Below are positions 12,236 to 24,064 of a stretch of DNA of 64,000 nucleotides, piece after piece. Under the pieces are notes generated by a model. That model did not search any database. It had not been told where the DNA came from and was given only the letters and a program-made list of their open reading frames with translations. The position numbers and the translations under genes were made by a program. The DNA lies in contig CP136064.1 in NCBI GenBank assembly GCA_032622095.1, positions 172,124,310 to 172,188,309 of the forward strand, written 5' to 3'. The DNA comes from Siphonodentalium dalli. Its lineage: Eukaryota > Mollusca > Scaphopoda > Gadilida > Siphonodentaliidae. Position 1 is the first letter of the stretch. Every line of letters starts with the position of its first letter.

Positions 12236-12650
12236 TGTCTGACATTTGCAGAAAGAGATCTCCAGAGAGTGAATTTAGTGACGCTGTCCTGCACAGCAGG
12301 TTAACATCACCAAATTCACCCTCTGGGGACTTCATTCTGCTCAAGATTCCATTGCTACAGTAGATTTATGATCTGATTGAAGTTCCTAAATTTGATGTTG
12401 GTGACGTTCACCCATTAGTCATGCACCTCAATTATATATGCATTTTATCTTCTGCATATTAGGGGATATTGAAACTCAACAGAAGGAAAAAAGTAACTAA
12501 AACAATGTTAATCTGACTATAGATACTTCCCAGAAGATGAGAACTAAGAATGAGGTCCCATCACAGAGGGCTAATTTGGTGATGCTAGCCCACCTTGCGG
12601 GATAGTGTCACTACCCTCTGGGGATCTCTTTCTAAAAATGTCAGACACAC
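12236..12650 (+). mobile_element. Double-hairpin MITE, copy 2
   Basis: The ends are inverted ('tgtgtctgacatttgcagaa' at about 12236 against its near-complement ending 'gtcagacaca' at 12650). Each arm contains its own hairpin (12247-12341 and 12549-12640) built on 'agaatgaggtcc..agag'. The interior includes 'gacgttcacccattagtcatgcac' and an A-rich 'ggaaaaaagtaactaaaa', both shared with 32345-32723. No coding capacity. Confidence 0.7.
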
Positions 12651-13846
12651 TAAATTAGACTTGGTCGTGAAGGGAAATTAAATCAGTAGCATGTAGCAAT
12701 ATATATATATATATAAGATGCATGTAAATCAAATTCAGTAAAAAAAAAAAGATATAGTGTTTTCTGTTCTATGCATTATAATAGATTTAGACATCCAGAA
12801 TTTTTACTACTCAGTAATAGGACCTATTTAAACCATTCTCAGTTGGAAGAGATACAAAAAAGATGGAAAGATATAATAGTGTCAACAAGAGATGGACTGC
12901 CATTCAGTTATATACCCCCATGTAGCATACCGCCTAGTGTGGGCATGCCTATAACCTATGACTGAGATACTTGGGAAATGGACCCAATAATCAGCATTTT
13001 CAGATAAACAAAAAAGTACAAAGATGAATAACTAGAATGAAAAACCTGAACAAAATTATTGAACACTCCGTTGAATGTCCTCATAGTGGTGAACATCCAT
13101 AATAAATGATAATAATGAAGATCCGACTTAAGGTTGAGATATCTGCTCAGAAGGAGAAAAAAAACCCAATATATCCAGATAAACAATGATGAATAACTCT
13201 AGAATGGAACAACCAAACAATACGATTGAATGCTTTGAATGTCCTGATAATGGTGAACACCCATACAAAATTTCATTGAAATCCGAGCACCACTGTTCAA
13301 GTTATATGATCTGAATAGAAATCGGACGGAATCACAGACGGATGGAGCAGACAGATGCAAAATAGCTAGTATATTCCCATTTAAAAAAAAAGGGTATAAT
13401 AAGAATGGGAGGAAACCAATTATTATTCCACACCTGTTAGGATAAAGCACATGTATTTAGTAGAATCCCTGTCGAATATCCATACCAAATTTCATACAGA
13501 TCTGATAACCCATGACTGAGGTATATTCCAGGATGGACGGACAGACAGTGAGAGAGATGGACAATGTTATGTTTGTTTTTGGCATGGCATACGATAGGTG
13601 TAATAAAACAAGGAAGGCAAGACAAAACATAATCAATTTATCACTTTTGTAATCAATTTATTGTTTTAGTCTAAACAATGTCTTCTGATCCATTTTATTT
13701 TTGTGCAAACAAGGCTCAATGGATATCATATTGATAACTAATGGTTACGCCATGTGAGGATGACATAAAAGAATCATATAACTTTTGTCAGCATGTGAAA
13801 TAAAGCTGATAGATATAAATTAGTGCTCTGATAGAATGGTGCCCAA

Positions 13847-15712
13847 TCAGTAGGTGGTCCAACTTGTAAACAATGACAATTCAAAGCTGTCTAAAATGTG
13901 CTTGGGAATCGACTGCAAGAACATGTGGAACTATAAAAGGCCATTAAAATAAAATATCTGTGTTCTCAGGCAATTGGATTTCAAATTTGAGACGCAGGAG
14001 ATAGGCTAATTATTTTTATATTATTTTTTTTTCAAAATATGGAAAACGCACTCCAGAAACAAACAAAACTTCAATTTTCGTTGTTCAAATCCAATAGTTT
14101 TAACAGAAAATATTAATAAAATGTTTGACAAGGCAGGGAGGTGCCTGTTCACAAGAAGACCATTTTTTTTTATTTATTTGGCATAACAGTACCTCAAAAA
14201 CTTCGTTGATAAATTTATCAACAGCAAACGTCCCTTCAGCAGACAGCATTGGAAATATTGGTGATATGACAGTAGACCGAAGTTCATCTGCAATAAAAAA
14301 AAAGTAGCAAGCACTGTCAAGACCGTTTCATTCCAGGATATTTTAAAATATTTAAAACTGAATAACAATTGGAATTCATTATATAACCCTTTCATGACTG
14401 GAGCTTCCTGAAATTTTGCGAAAACCCTGTGCCAATACACTCTCTAATATATGCAAGTCTCCCATATATAAGAGAATACATTGGCCTAATAATATTTACA
14501 TTGACCTTGTAAGCCAGTGCATACTGTTATATATGCGAGGCTCCCTATCACGAAAGGGTTCATAGTGATTATTTTCAGTTTTGCATGTACATTTTATTTA
14601 CTGGTGTGCCTGAATATGTCCATTGATATGTGGTTCTGTAATTTCCAAATTAATGAACCTCTATCTTTTGCAAACAAAATATGTATGACATTTGAGATTA
14701 GTGTTCTTCATAAGTTAAAGTTACACAAAAAAGATAACTGCAAAAACCTATAAGGATGAGTGATGCAGTCAAACTAATTGATAGCATCTTGCCAAATCTC
14801 AGAATTTCTGTCCCCCCATCTGAACTACATAATTGTAATACTAGTACCTTTTTCATCAGATTCAGGGCTATTAGCTACTCCTGATAGTTCATGAAATTGG
14901 CTGGTTCTCTGTGGCATCTCCAATGCTTTTAGCCTTAAAAATTATAGACATAGAAATCAATGGAAAATACTTTTAATTGAGTTGCAGATAATTTCTTATA
15001 AACTTTCAACTCATTCAGACATTATGCCAAGTTTATAATGTCTCAAATAATTTAAAATGAACCCATTTACAAGTATCTATTATTATTCCACCATAAGTTT
15101 TTTAAATATACATCTCATATCTTGTTGCAGCCCTGTTAATTAGCATCAACTGTCGGCCAAACCGAGGGAAACGCCTAAGTAAAAAATAAATTTTGTCAGC
15201 TATATTTTAGCCAAGGCAAATTAAGTTTAAGAACCAGCCAATGTTTTTTGCAAAATTTAAAGAAATTGCTGCAGGCATTGTCTTTATGTTGCATTTAGCA
15301 GACTGTAAACATTTATTATAGAATGCCAAGGACTACCGTTTTTTTTATTAAATCAGCAATGTTTGGACCAAGTTCAATTTAATATAAACTGAAGTTCTAC
15401 GGGCATGTGTAGATCGTGCAATTATGCAGACCCTAGGTTTTTAGCCCAGAACAAATTTCTGGCCAAAGCATTTTTTTTAGCCTCGGCCAATTTCGGCTAA
15501 TTAACAGGGCTGATGTTGCATGGTGATTGTGTGAGAGCCTTTGTACACCGGTACATCTTTTTGTACAAGAAAATTGACACATTCACAATTCTTTACTTGA
15601 TTGTCACTGACAGTACTCACATGGGTAAGGCATACAACATAAGTGGTGACTGTGTCTTATCTGTCTCCTGAGTGCTGCCCGAGACCACGCTCAATGATTC
15701 TTCATCGTCCAT
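13847..15712 (-). CDS. Predicted four-exon gene, 112-aa protein of unknown family
   Basis: I do not recognise this protein; the gene is inferred from splice signals and reading phase. Coding exons on the minus strand are 15712-15621, 14933-14848, 14287-14193 and 13912-13847. They total 339 nt, or 112 codons plus TGA. Junction phases agree at all three introns: AT|G makes Met31, G|AT makes Asp60, and the last join falls between codons. The donors are GTGAGT, GTACTA and GTACTG; the last two are weak. The acceptors are 'atttttaag', 'tttttttattgcag' and 'catgttcttgcag'. The start follows an acceptor-like 'ttatttgtag', so a 5' non-coding exon may exist. The N-terminus is acidic and Ser/Thr-rich (MDDEESLSVVSGSTQ), a second hydrophilic stretch is SPESDEKDE, and the C-terminal third is amphipathic. 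There is no signal peptide or membrane segment. A possible AATAAA lies about 150 bp after the stop (13701-13696, minus). A chance assembly remains possible. Confidence 0.5.
14387..14558. mobile_element. piggyBac-like MITE, copy A
   Basis: CCCTTTCATGACTGGAGC at the left mirrors the family's right end. This copy's right end is truncated to 'cacgaaaggg'. The flanks are ATAA and TTCA, decayed from the TTAA seen at the other copies. The interior carries the family hairpin words 'gtgccaatacactctc' and 'atatatgcgaggctccc'. It lies in an intron of the predicted 112-aa gene. Confidence 0.7.
15128..15512. mobile_element. TIR element, CAGCCCTGTTAATTAGC ends
   Basis: An inverted repeat of about 17 bp bounds 385 bp of AT-rich non-coding DNA (15128-15144 and 15496-15512). 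The inner flanks also pair loosely ('tcggcc' with 'ggccga'). The CAG terminus resembles hAT elements. I see only a partial direct repeat (tgttg) outside, so the target duplication is unproven. Confidence 0.55.
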
Positions 15713-15837
15713 TCTACAAATAACAATTTTACAATGCCTGATGGAAAGAAATATACTACTGGTAATATAATCTATACTGGCATCCATCATTAATAAAAAT
15801 GGGTTTTCAAATATAAGTTATAAGCACGGTGTCTGAT

Positions 15838-15893
15838 TTATAAGCGAAATAAAGATCACAAGCGCGTGGTGTTTATTTCGCCATGCTTATAAC
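15838..15893. repeat. Imperfect hairpin in AT-rich intergenic DNA
   Basis: 'ttataagc.gaaataaa' pairs with 'tttatttcgccatgcttataa' around an 18-nt loop. No function assigned. The rest of 15720-17110 shows no gene that I can support. Confidence 0.4.
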
Positions 15894-17115
15894 ATATTTA
15901 TAACACCCAATCAGCTAAAAGAAATTTACAATCAGTGATTAGTCTCTTATCAATTAAATATGTGGTCAGTCTTACAAACCTGGTCCGATGAATACTAATC
16001 AATACTCCATAGTCTCCAGCTTCAGTGATTGATTCATCTGTACTGTATTTATATGTATTTGCGGCCCGAACCATGACATTTCAATTGACTTTTGCATTTA
16101 TCTTGGATTAATTGAAGAGCACACATCTCTTCTCTTCTTTTGTGCATTATTCCTACTTATCAGATTTTAGATTTATTTATTCCATACATTCAAACCCGGA
16201 TTTATAATATCACAAGCAGCACTTTTGACCGATGTAAGTTATCCCCCTTTTGAAATTTTCAGACTCAGTCTCAAACATAGCTCCAGATCAAGCCATGAAT
16301 CTCCACTCTGCAGTCTCTGGCTATGCCCATAGAGATTATGTTCCACCCATTCAAACCATGGGAACTTTTTGATGTTCTGACTGGTTTCAGGCGGGGAACT
16401 TTATAACATTGAACAAACAATGCAGGGAATAGATTACTTTGTTAATACTTGTTCCTAAATAATCTATCTCACAGCAGGGTGAGTATGGGAGACCATTTTC
16501 ACATTTATTAAATAATTGGAGTTATAAAGCGTAATTTAATTGTATTTAAAGGCAATTAATTGCAAGCCATATTCACATATATTAAATAATTATGCTTAAG
16601 CGCAATTCATTTCACTGTAATTTCAATTCAATTGAACTTAAGTGCAAATGAATTATCCTTAAGCACAAATGAATTGTGGTGACAATTTTATAATCGTTCA
16701 TTGGTAAATTTTGGAAATATTGGGGCTAAAGCAGCCAAGCCTTTGATTTCATGATTTAAAATGGCTGCCAATCCATTTCATATGTCTAGCTATGATTTGT
16801 AATTGATTCATTAAACTTGAGAAAATATGAATGATTTATTTAGCGAATAAAATAAATGTTGAGATATATCCTAGAGGGGCATGCAAAACAACAGAAGAGA
16901 ATTTCTCATTATGCAGCCCATGGACCATACAAATAACAACCAATTATAATCCATGGTGAAAAAAAGTAACACAATTGTGATGGATCTCATTTTATCTTCA
17001 GGGGTGAAAGCTTGTTACATATGGCTATTATTGGCAGATCATAAGTAATTGTGCTTAAGTGGAATTGAATTGTGCAAATTGTCCAATTATTAATAAACAA
17101 TAAAATGACTCCCAT

Positions 17116-17290
17116 AGGGGTGCATATTCCCAGCTCGAGATTGAATGATTTTATGACTTTTGTAAGTTAATATCGCAATAAACATTGAATTATTTCCCAG
17201 CAGAAATTCCATGATTGTAAATAATACAAATAAAAATTGCTCAACAAGGTCAACTAAATCATGCAATCTTGAGCTGGGACCTTCACCTAC
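17116..17290. mobile_element. Short foldback/TIR element
   Basis: 'tcccagctcgagattgaatg' at 17128 mirrors sequence ending at 17279, with two mismatches in about 24 bp and looser pairing outside ('ggtgcat'/'ttcacc'). The interior is AT-rich and non-coding. Adjacent sequence at 17290-17430 shares words with 47780-47900 ('cattgtattttcaa', 'ttataa..ttc.ctgtcaaaac'). Confidence 0.5.
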
Positions 17291-17899
17291 TGTAAATTAT
17301 ACATGTATTAATGAGGAACAGGTATTAACTAAAATGTATTGCAGGTGTCAGGCGTGCATTGTATTTTCAATGTTATAAACTTCCCTGTCAGAACATAAAC
17401 AAGTTTGCATGTTCTTAATGGGTGCAGATATGATCGTAGAGATCATATAAACTGATTGATCACTGCGGGGAAAGTCCCTGATATGGTATCAGTTGAGAAA
17501 ACCATTTTGTGGTGTAATTCTTATTGGGCAGACTTGATTTGTTTACACAGAGTACTCCGGTAACTTGAATTGTGTAAATAAACGATTGTGATTGGTCAAA
17601 CCAATGTGTTTTCAGTGGCACCCGTATCTTTCATTTAAATGGTAAAGAAAACAAAAAACCAAAGTGGGTTGTAGGAGAGGGCTGAAAGCTAGCCCTTTCA
17701 AATCTTCCAGGGTCTTATCGCCAAACTCCAAACTTGCAAATTGCAATCATTTCTGTGTTGAATGTTGTCGGGACAATTGTTATCATGAATATGATCACCA
17801 ATTATAGACCATTTCCGTTATAAAAATTGATCTAAATGATATAGTTTACTGTAAATTCATCTTATTCACCCTCTTGGGAGCAGAATGAACGCACAGGTT

Positions 17900-18553
17900 T
17901 TAATTTATTTTAACTTGATAGTCCAATTGATTCCGAAATACCGGCGATGAATGCGGAGGGTGGTAAATTGCATTCATTTCATTGTTCAATACACTTATTA
18001 AGTAACTTCCTTTGGTCATAACATATATCAACATGCCATAACTGTTAACATAATCTGGACCATATCCATTTGCATTCATACTTCGTTCGAATGACGATTC
18101 GCTGGAAAAAGGGTTACCAGCGTAATGGTGCCTCATGTGCACGGAGATAGAAAACAAAACGGGAAAAGTTGCATGCGGAGATCTGGATAAACCAATTTTT
18201 GGTGGTACAACAGGGTATAATCTGAAAAAGTAGAATTAGACCATAAACTGGATCAGGATATCCATGGTACTCGAGGTACTGACCAATCAGGACAAGGCTT
18301 TTAAGCATGTTTATCCTATTTAAATACATTTGCTCTTTCTAACCTAATAGCAAAATACTATATCGGAAAATAAGAATATGTATATAGGTGTAATTATTCC
18401 AGATTTAAAGACATATCATGGACTTGTTCGGTGCATGAATTTGAGAAGTTAGTACTCAGGCACTATGCCAACCTGGGAAATATAGCATTTTACTAACCTT
18501 ACCGAAAATTTGAAATAAATCGACCATACCACTCCATAGAAAACATTGTCATG
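17900..18553 (-). CDS. Possible two-exon gene, about 123-aa protein, unknown
   Basis: The terminal exon 18221-17900 is open for 106 codons to TAA. It begins at a strong acceptor (polypyrimidine then 'ctactttttcag'). Upstream, 18553 down to about 18503 begins ATG ACA ATG and ends at a GTAAGG donor whose phase fits (CG + A makes Arg). The joined product starts MTMFSMEWYGRF and is basic and proline-containing before residue 45, with no domain I recognise. The frame upstream of the ATG stays open to about 18613, so the start is uncertain. An open run of this length can arise by chance in AT-rich DNA, so this is a weak prediction. Confidence 0.27.
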
Positions 18554-18699
18554 CAAACTATGCTCAATTGCAAATAATTACATCTTGATTCAGGATGCAA
18601 ATATCAGCGATAAACTAACACAAATGATTAAGTCATCGAAAGTCATTGCACTTAATTAATATATATGAATGATGGTGTGTGGATTAATATTTGTAAACA

Positions 18700-19870
18700 A
18701 GAGCATCGCTAGGGCGTGGTAAAATACGCCCTTTAGATATTTCGAATTGTACTACCGCAAAATAAAATAATACTTTGGGTCTTACATTTGAAGAATATCT
18801 GATATACCTCTAATTTCAATGCCAATATGCGGTCAAATTCTAAGTTGAAATATGGCTGTAACTCATGTGAAAATAATTAGACAGAACCTATATTCGAACT
18901 TGGCCAGTAGTTTTAGCCGGGAAATACACATACCAGCTTTGGTTCAGATCAAATAATCAAAACTGGAGTTATCGGTCGGAAACCGAAATGTTATGAAATT
19001 GGTCAAATTCTTAAGTTGAAAAAGGGCTGTAACTCACATTAAAATAACTTGGCCTGTATCGTTAGTTGGGAAATACACATACCAACTTTGGTTCAGATCA
19101 AATAATCCAAACTGGAGTTATCGGTCGGAAACCAAAAATGTTAACAGATGGTCAAATTCTAAGTCGAAAAAGGGCCGTAACTCATGTAAAAATAATTGGA
19201 CAGAACCCATATTCGAACTTGGCCTGTAGTTTTAGCTGGGAAATACACATACCAACTTTGGTTCAGATCAAATAATCCAAACTGGAGTTATCGATCGGAA
19301 ACCAAAAATGTTAACGGACAGACGGACGGACAGACGGACGGACGGACGAACAAATGGGTAGATATGTGGCTCCGACCTATGTGGCTAGAAATGGTAATGT
19401 GGCTTTAGTTTTTATGTGGCTTCTCAAGTAGCCATAAAATTTTATGTGGCTATCAAGTAGTAGATAGTGATAAAACTCCAGATTATGGATTCATAACATG
19501 TTGGAATTATAGCAGAAGAAGCTGATTAAAACTCAAAAACTTGCACACAGCAACTGGGACAGTGGAATAGGAGAAACTGACAGGTCCGTGATTGGGTGGC
19601 TAGCCACATAAATGTCTGTCAGTGTCCGACATCTCCTATTGACAGGTCATGGATGTCTAAATCTATGGACTTTTTGTTTCCAAATTTTGAGTGACTACAA
19701 AATTAAATAAGCTGATTAGGCCAAATAGATCATTTTTGAACGTCCATCTGAAAGCTGTTACGTGGCTAGCCACGCAACGGAAGTTATGCACATAAATATC
19801 CATTTTACACAATCTTAGCCACATAAGTAGTCATTAGTAAACACGGACGTACTGATTTACATAATACGAC
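18700..19870. repeat. Composite dispersed repeat with tandem 160-180-bp units
   Basis: Three units carry 'gtcaaattctaagt.gaaaa', 'gg(g/c)c(t/c)gtaactca', 'aaatacacataccaactttg' and 'actggagttatcg.tcggaaacc' (about 18830, 19000, 19150). A (GACG)n run at 19318-19350 follows, and then a 'tgtggct'-rich tail. The same order recurs at 34860-35640, so this is one mobile or amplified unit. Confidence 0.65.
19318..19350. repeat. (GACG)n-like simple repeat
   Basis: Repeated gacggacg/cagacgga tetranucleotides end the 'cataccaactttg' units. The same position in related repeats also carries gacgga runs (43670-43700). Confidence 0.8.
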
Positions 19871-20512
19871 CTTTTTTTCAAAAAAGGCGTAAAAAAATAA
19901 CTACTTTAAGCAAGATTATTCTCAATTTCTATTTGGTCACACTACCAGAGTGTTTCACATCACTTTAAATATCTTATAATTTTGTAGGCCTTGCCCTTAG
20001 GCAAAAAAAAATAGGTCTGTTTCCTAGCTGTCTCATGCTCCAAAAAATTAGGGTAAGTAGGTAGGTATTATCTTTTTATTTATTTCTATTTTTCCTTGCA
20101 AACAAATTTGGCATATGATTTCTGTATTATAACTATTGACCTGTTGTTTATTATTTTCCATATGTACCTGTGTGTACTAGTATTTATGACATTCTCTAAC
20201 ATGTAAGTGCTATTAATGCTGTCAGAATTCTATAGCTAGTGTTAATGGTAGCTGCAGCCAAGAGTACTAGTATAGTCTTTAGTACCTTGCTGTCTGTGTA
20301 TACACACATAAAGAGATATTACCATGTAGGTCACAGCTGCCATTTAAGACCCACTTCAAAGCAATTGAAATTTATTTTAAAATTTGTGAAAATAATTCAT
20401 TGTGAAAACTGAATTTCAACAAAATAACATATGACACACATATTTTAAACCAGCGCTGGAATCTAATTGTATGTCATAAATTGGTATTACGCGAACTTGG
20501 AAGTTTGGCCTG

Positions 20513-20593
20513 GTTCAAAGGGGACGGGATGTAGTTGGAAATTCCAAGGTGGACACCCCCATCCACAAAGAAGATCCTCTAGCCATGTCCCTG
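20513..20593 (+). mobile_element. Orphan right end of the hAT-like family
   Basis: 'gttggaaattccaaggtgga' followed by 'caccccca' and 'cctctagccatgtccctg' matches the right terminus of the intact element at 24065-25269. No matching left end is close by, so this is a truncated or solo end. Confidence 0.55.
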
Positions 20594-20599
20594 ATAGTA

Positions 20600-21513
20600 T
20601 AGTACATGACCCATAATCCAAATTTAAAGAGTTTATATATGATGATCCACAACATTATAAACATTCTAAATGAATTCATGTTACAAACTGCTTTAGTGAA
20701 ATTAGTCTAAAAGTTGACTGCAAACAGTCATTTGAAAAAAATCACCTGTCGTATTTAATCCCAATATTGCTTGGACATTTTCCAACCACAACTTGCACAA
20801 GCAAAGTTCAAGCATCGTTGCAACCACAAGCACAGTTGCTCAACTTGTTCGGAAATTTACGAAAATGAGTGTTGCCGTAACGGCGTCGGTGTTGACTTTT
20901 GGGACGTTTAATTCTTTGAACTGAAATAGTCCAACAAATTAGACTTTCTTAATCTGATTTCAATTTGAACTTGAACTTGAAGACGAAGTGTCACTTGTCA
21001 GTTGGAAATTTCCAACTCTACTATTTTAAGTATTTATAGTAATACTACTAGTCTGTTGTAAACAGCTGATCAATATAAATGAAACAATATGGTGCTATAT
21101 TACCTAGTATACCTGAGTATACTGTAACACACGAGTGTCGTTTATTCGTATATATAAATTATATTTATATAGTTTTGTATCGGAACACCTGTTGACAAAT
21201 TGATGTCCTTGACCTTGGTCGTCGATATTGAGGTCTTCTATAGATCGTTGTAAACAAACTAAGTTTGGTCGCCATGACGATCACGCCCCGTTGTTCCGAA
21301 GACAATAATTATATGGATGATCCGTTATTATATATTTATGAATGCCCGGTTATTTCCAAGCCCCAAAATAGTGATATGAAATTTGTTGTAAAATATTTCG
21401 TTTGTAAACAAAATGCCTGCATGAACAGTCTTTGAACGCCCAATTTAATACATCAAATTGTGTATATATATATATGCCTATATGCTATAATATATGACTA
21501 TATATAGTAGGCC
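20600..21513. other. No gene seen
   Basis: AT-rich sequence. One perfect 'gttggaaatttccaac' palindrome lies near 21001, reminiscent of the motif reiterated in the hAT-like element, and there is a short TA-rich stretch at about 21460-21510. No supportable coding region. Confidence 0.45.
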
Positions 21514-21515
21514 TA

Positions 21516-23157
21516 GGGTAATGTGGGGCATAATGAGACACATAACATGAATTCCACGAAAGGGCGGCCATGGATACCGATAGTGGGTATTTGCATAATT
21601 GTCATGTCATCGGGGAATGTTGTTGCTTCTTCTGTATTTCATTATTACTATCCAATGAATATGTTTTGGAATGGTCATTGCCCTCACTATACAATCTCTT
21701 AAACATCAGATATTGTGTGACTGGGGATGCGCGCATGCGCAGTCAACGCATATTTTCATGTTTTGCCAAATAAGGTCAAATGAACCAAAATATCATTTTC
21801 AAGCAGCTCAATGGTCATATTCTAGGTTAATAGTGGGGCATGTGTGGAAATGTTATTTTTGTCACATTTCCCATATCACAATCTGCCTCAATTACCATAG
21901 TATCCCCTTTTTGCACATATATTTTAGTAAAATGACAGTTTAACCCCTACCAACAACCCGTTTCTAAGGTTAAAAACAGTCGCATAGCAACCGTTGCCAT
22001 GGAAAGTATTTTCGTGATTGCCCCCATATCTGAAAATAATACGTGGGACCTAATATACAAATGTGCCAAGTTTTATGCTTTTATGACAATGTCCGCATTT
22101 GTTACACAAAAAACTATACCTAAAAAAATCGCACGGTGATTCCGTCACGCCCGTTGTGTGATTCCGTCACGGCGAACAAACCGAGTTAACTAGTAATATA
22201 CACATAAGTGTGTGACAATGCGGCTTTTTTTCTGCAAGTATAATGTATCTACTTTACTAATTGGGAACTTTTTCCAGGTCAGCTTGGCTGAATGAGCAGG
22301 GTTCTTCAATAGTACGGACCTACCCTCATATTGATGGCACTTTTTTGGTGATTCCGTCACGGACACAATTTTACCCAGAGTGAGATGATACTTAAATACA
22401 CATATAGTTGTATATAATCAAACAACTTTGTATAGTATGTACAATGTTTTTTTATTTTAAGCGGTACCCTACTGGTCATAATTTTAGATTTTATAGGCCA
22501 CAGAAAAGTGAAATTCCGTAAAATTTGGTGATTCCGTCACGCTGGAATTCATGATAAGCACAGTAGACCCCACCATGCCACTAAAAACGATGGAAGGGCA
22601 CAAATTATTAAACTAAAAGTTAGATAAATATTTCTAGTATACATATTATTACTCACACTTGCCTAGGAAGCACCAATTTCTGAACACCATTATTTCCCGT
22701 CGACCTACCCAATCCGTCGCATTATGCCCCATATATACACGGGGTACAATGAGACACATTTGACATTACAATCAACATATACCGAACTTAATAAATGCAA
22801 AACCAACTGCAGTTTCTTTTCTTTTGTGGATTGAAAGAATGTATAAGCGTTATTTAAAGTCATAGCAGCAGACCAATGAAACATTTTATTGATTTATATG
22901 GCGGGTAAAAATAGCACCATAAAGTTTTGATTTCAGGAAAATGGCCGGGGTAGGGTTAACAATAATTATTCATCTATATCATGTTTTAATGTTTGGGAAT
23001 GATCGAATATGTTTTTTTTATTTATTTTCTTTTGAACTAAGGTTACGATAAGATTTATTTTTCCAGGTTTGATTTGCGATATATGCCTGATCATAATTTT
23101 TTCTCGTAGGCCAACTGGTTGTACCCGAGTGTCGCATTATGCCCCACAACCAGACAA

Positions 23158-23192
<35 letters not shown>

Positions 23193-23572
23193 ATGAGTGA
23201 ATGTGAATAACCGGTGTACATAGAACTGATCAACTTACTATATAACTCGTCTTACTTTACCAAAATACGCATGTAGCTTTGGTGGTAGTGGTAAGATGTT
23301 CTCGTTTTTTACATGTACAAGACCTGCCTAAAGTTATAAACCATTCAAAAATGGGGTCACCAAATGTGGGTACCGTACCCCTACTCCGGCGTTTCGCATG
23401 TGAGATTAAACAGTCATAATGATGTCGGTCCAATTGGGATGTCCACTTCAATGATTGGTCTTACTAAAAATTATAAATATGCGATTCAACTTCAGTCATG
23501 GAAAAATCATATGGCCTGATAACGACCGTCTGTCGCATTATGCCCCGCGTCGCATTGTGCCCCACATTACCC
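21516..23572. mobile_element. 2.06-kb TIR transposon with TA duplication
   Basis: The ends are GGGTAATGTGGGGCA and its inverse, flanked by TA (21514-21515 and 23573-23574), as in Tc1/mariner-type insertions. The terminal motif 'gcattatgcccc' is repeated inward at about 22719, 23131 and 23534, and 'ggcataatgagacac' lies just inside the left end. Four copies of GTGATTCCGTCAC are at 22136, 22158, 22348 and 22528. No transposase-like frame is visible, so it is non-autonomous. It resembles 52643-53724 in design. Confidence 0.7.
23161..23190. repeat. (CT)n microsatellite
   Basis: A pure CT tract of about 28 bp inside the 2.06-kb TIR element. Confidence 0.95.
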
Positions 23573-24064
23573 TATATAGCCCGGTCCACGGGTTAGGCTA
23601 AATGTGGAGGGGCGGCGTCTCACCTCCAATTTCTGTCAAAATAAAAAAAAGTTTCATAGAATGGCTGAAAACACACGGGGTAATCATGCACGAACGCGGG
23701 GTATCCTAATCCCGAACGGATCTGGCGATCGGGTAGGCCTACCGGTATGGCCTAGTTGTCATTCCCATCCTGGCGGGAACAATTTTTGATGATCAGAAGC
23801 TGCCATGCAGTAATGTTGAAATAAAGGGTGATTATCCTCTTTAAATTAATAAAGTGGAGCAATTGGCATATTTCATGTCGTCAAAATTTTGCCACTTGTA
23901 AGCTCATACACAATAGACTTTTAAACGACAGAAATCGTGACGGCTAGCATATATATAGGGAACTTGATTATATGGTGGAGACGTATCATTTTGACCCGTT
24001 AAAATCAAATGTGTAAATAGTTACAAAACGGAGTGTCTGTGCAAGGGTAATGACGTTCTATGGG

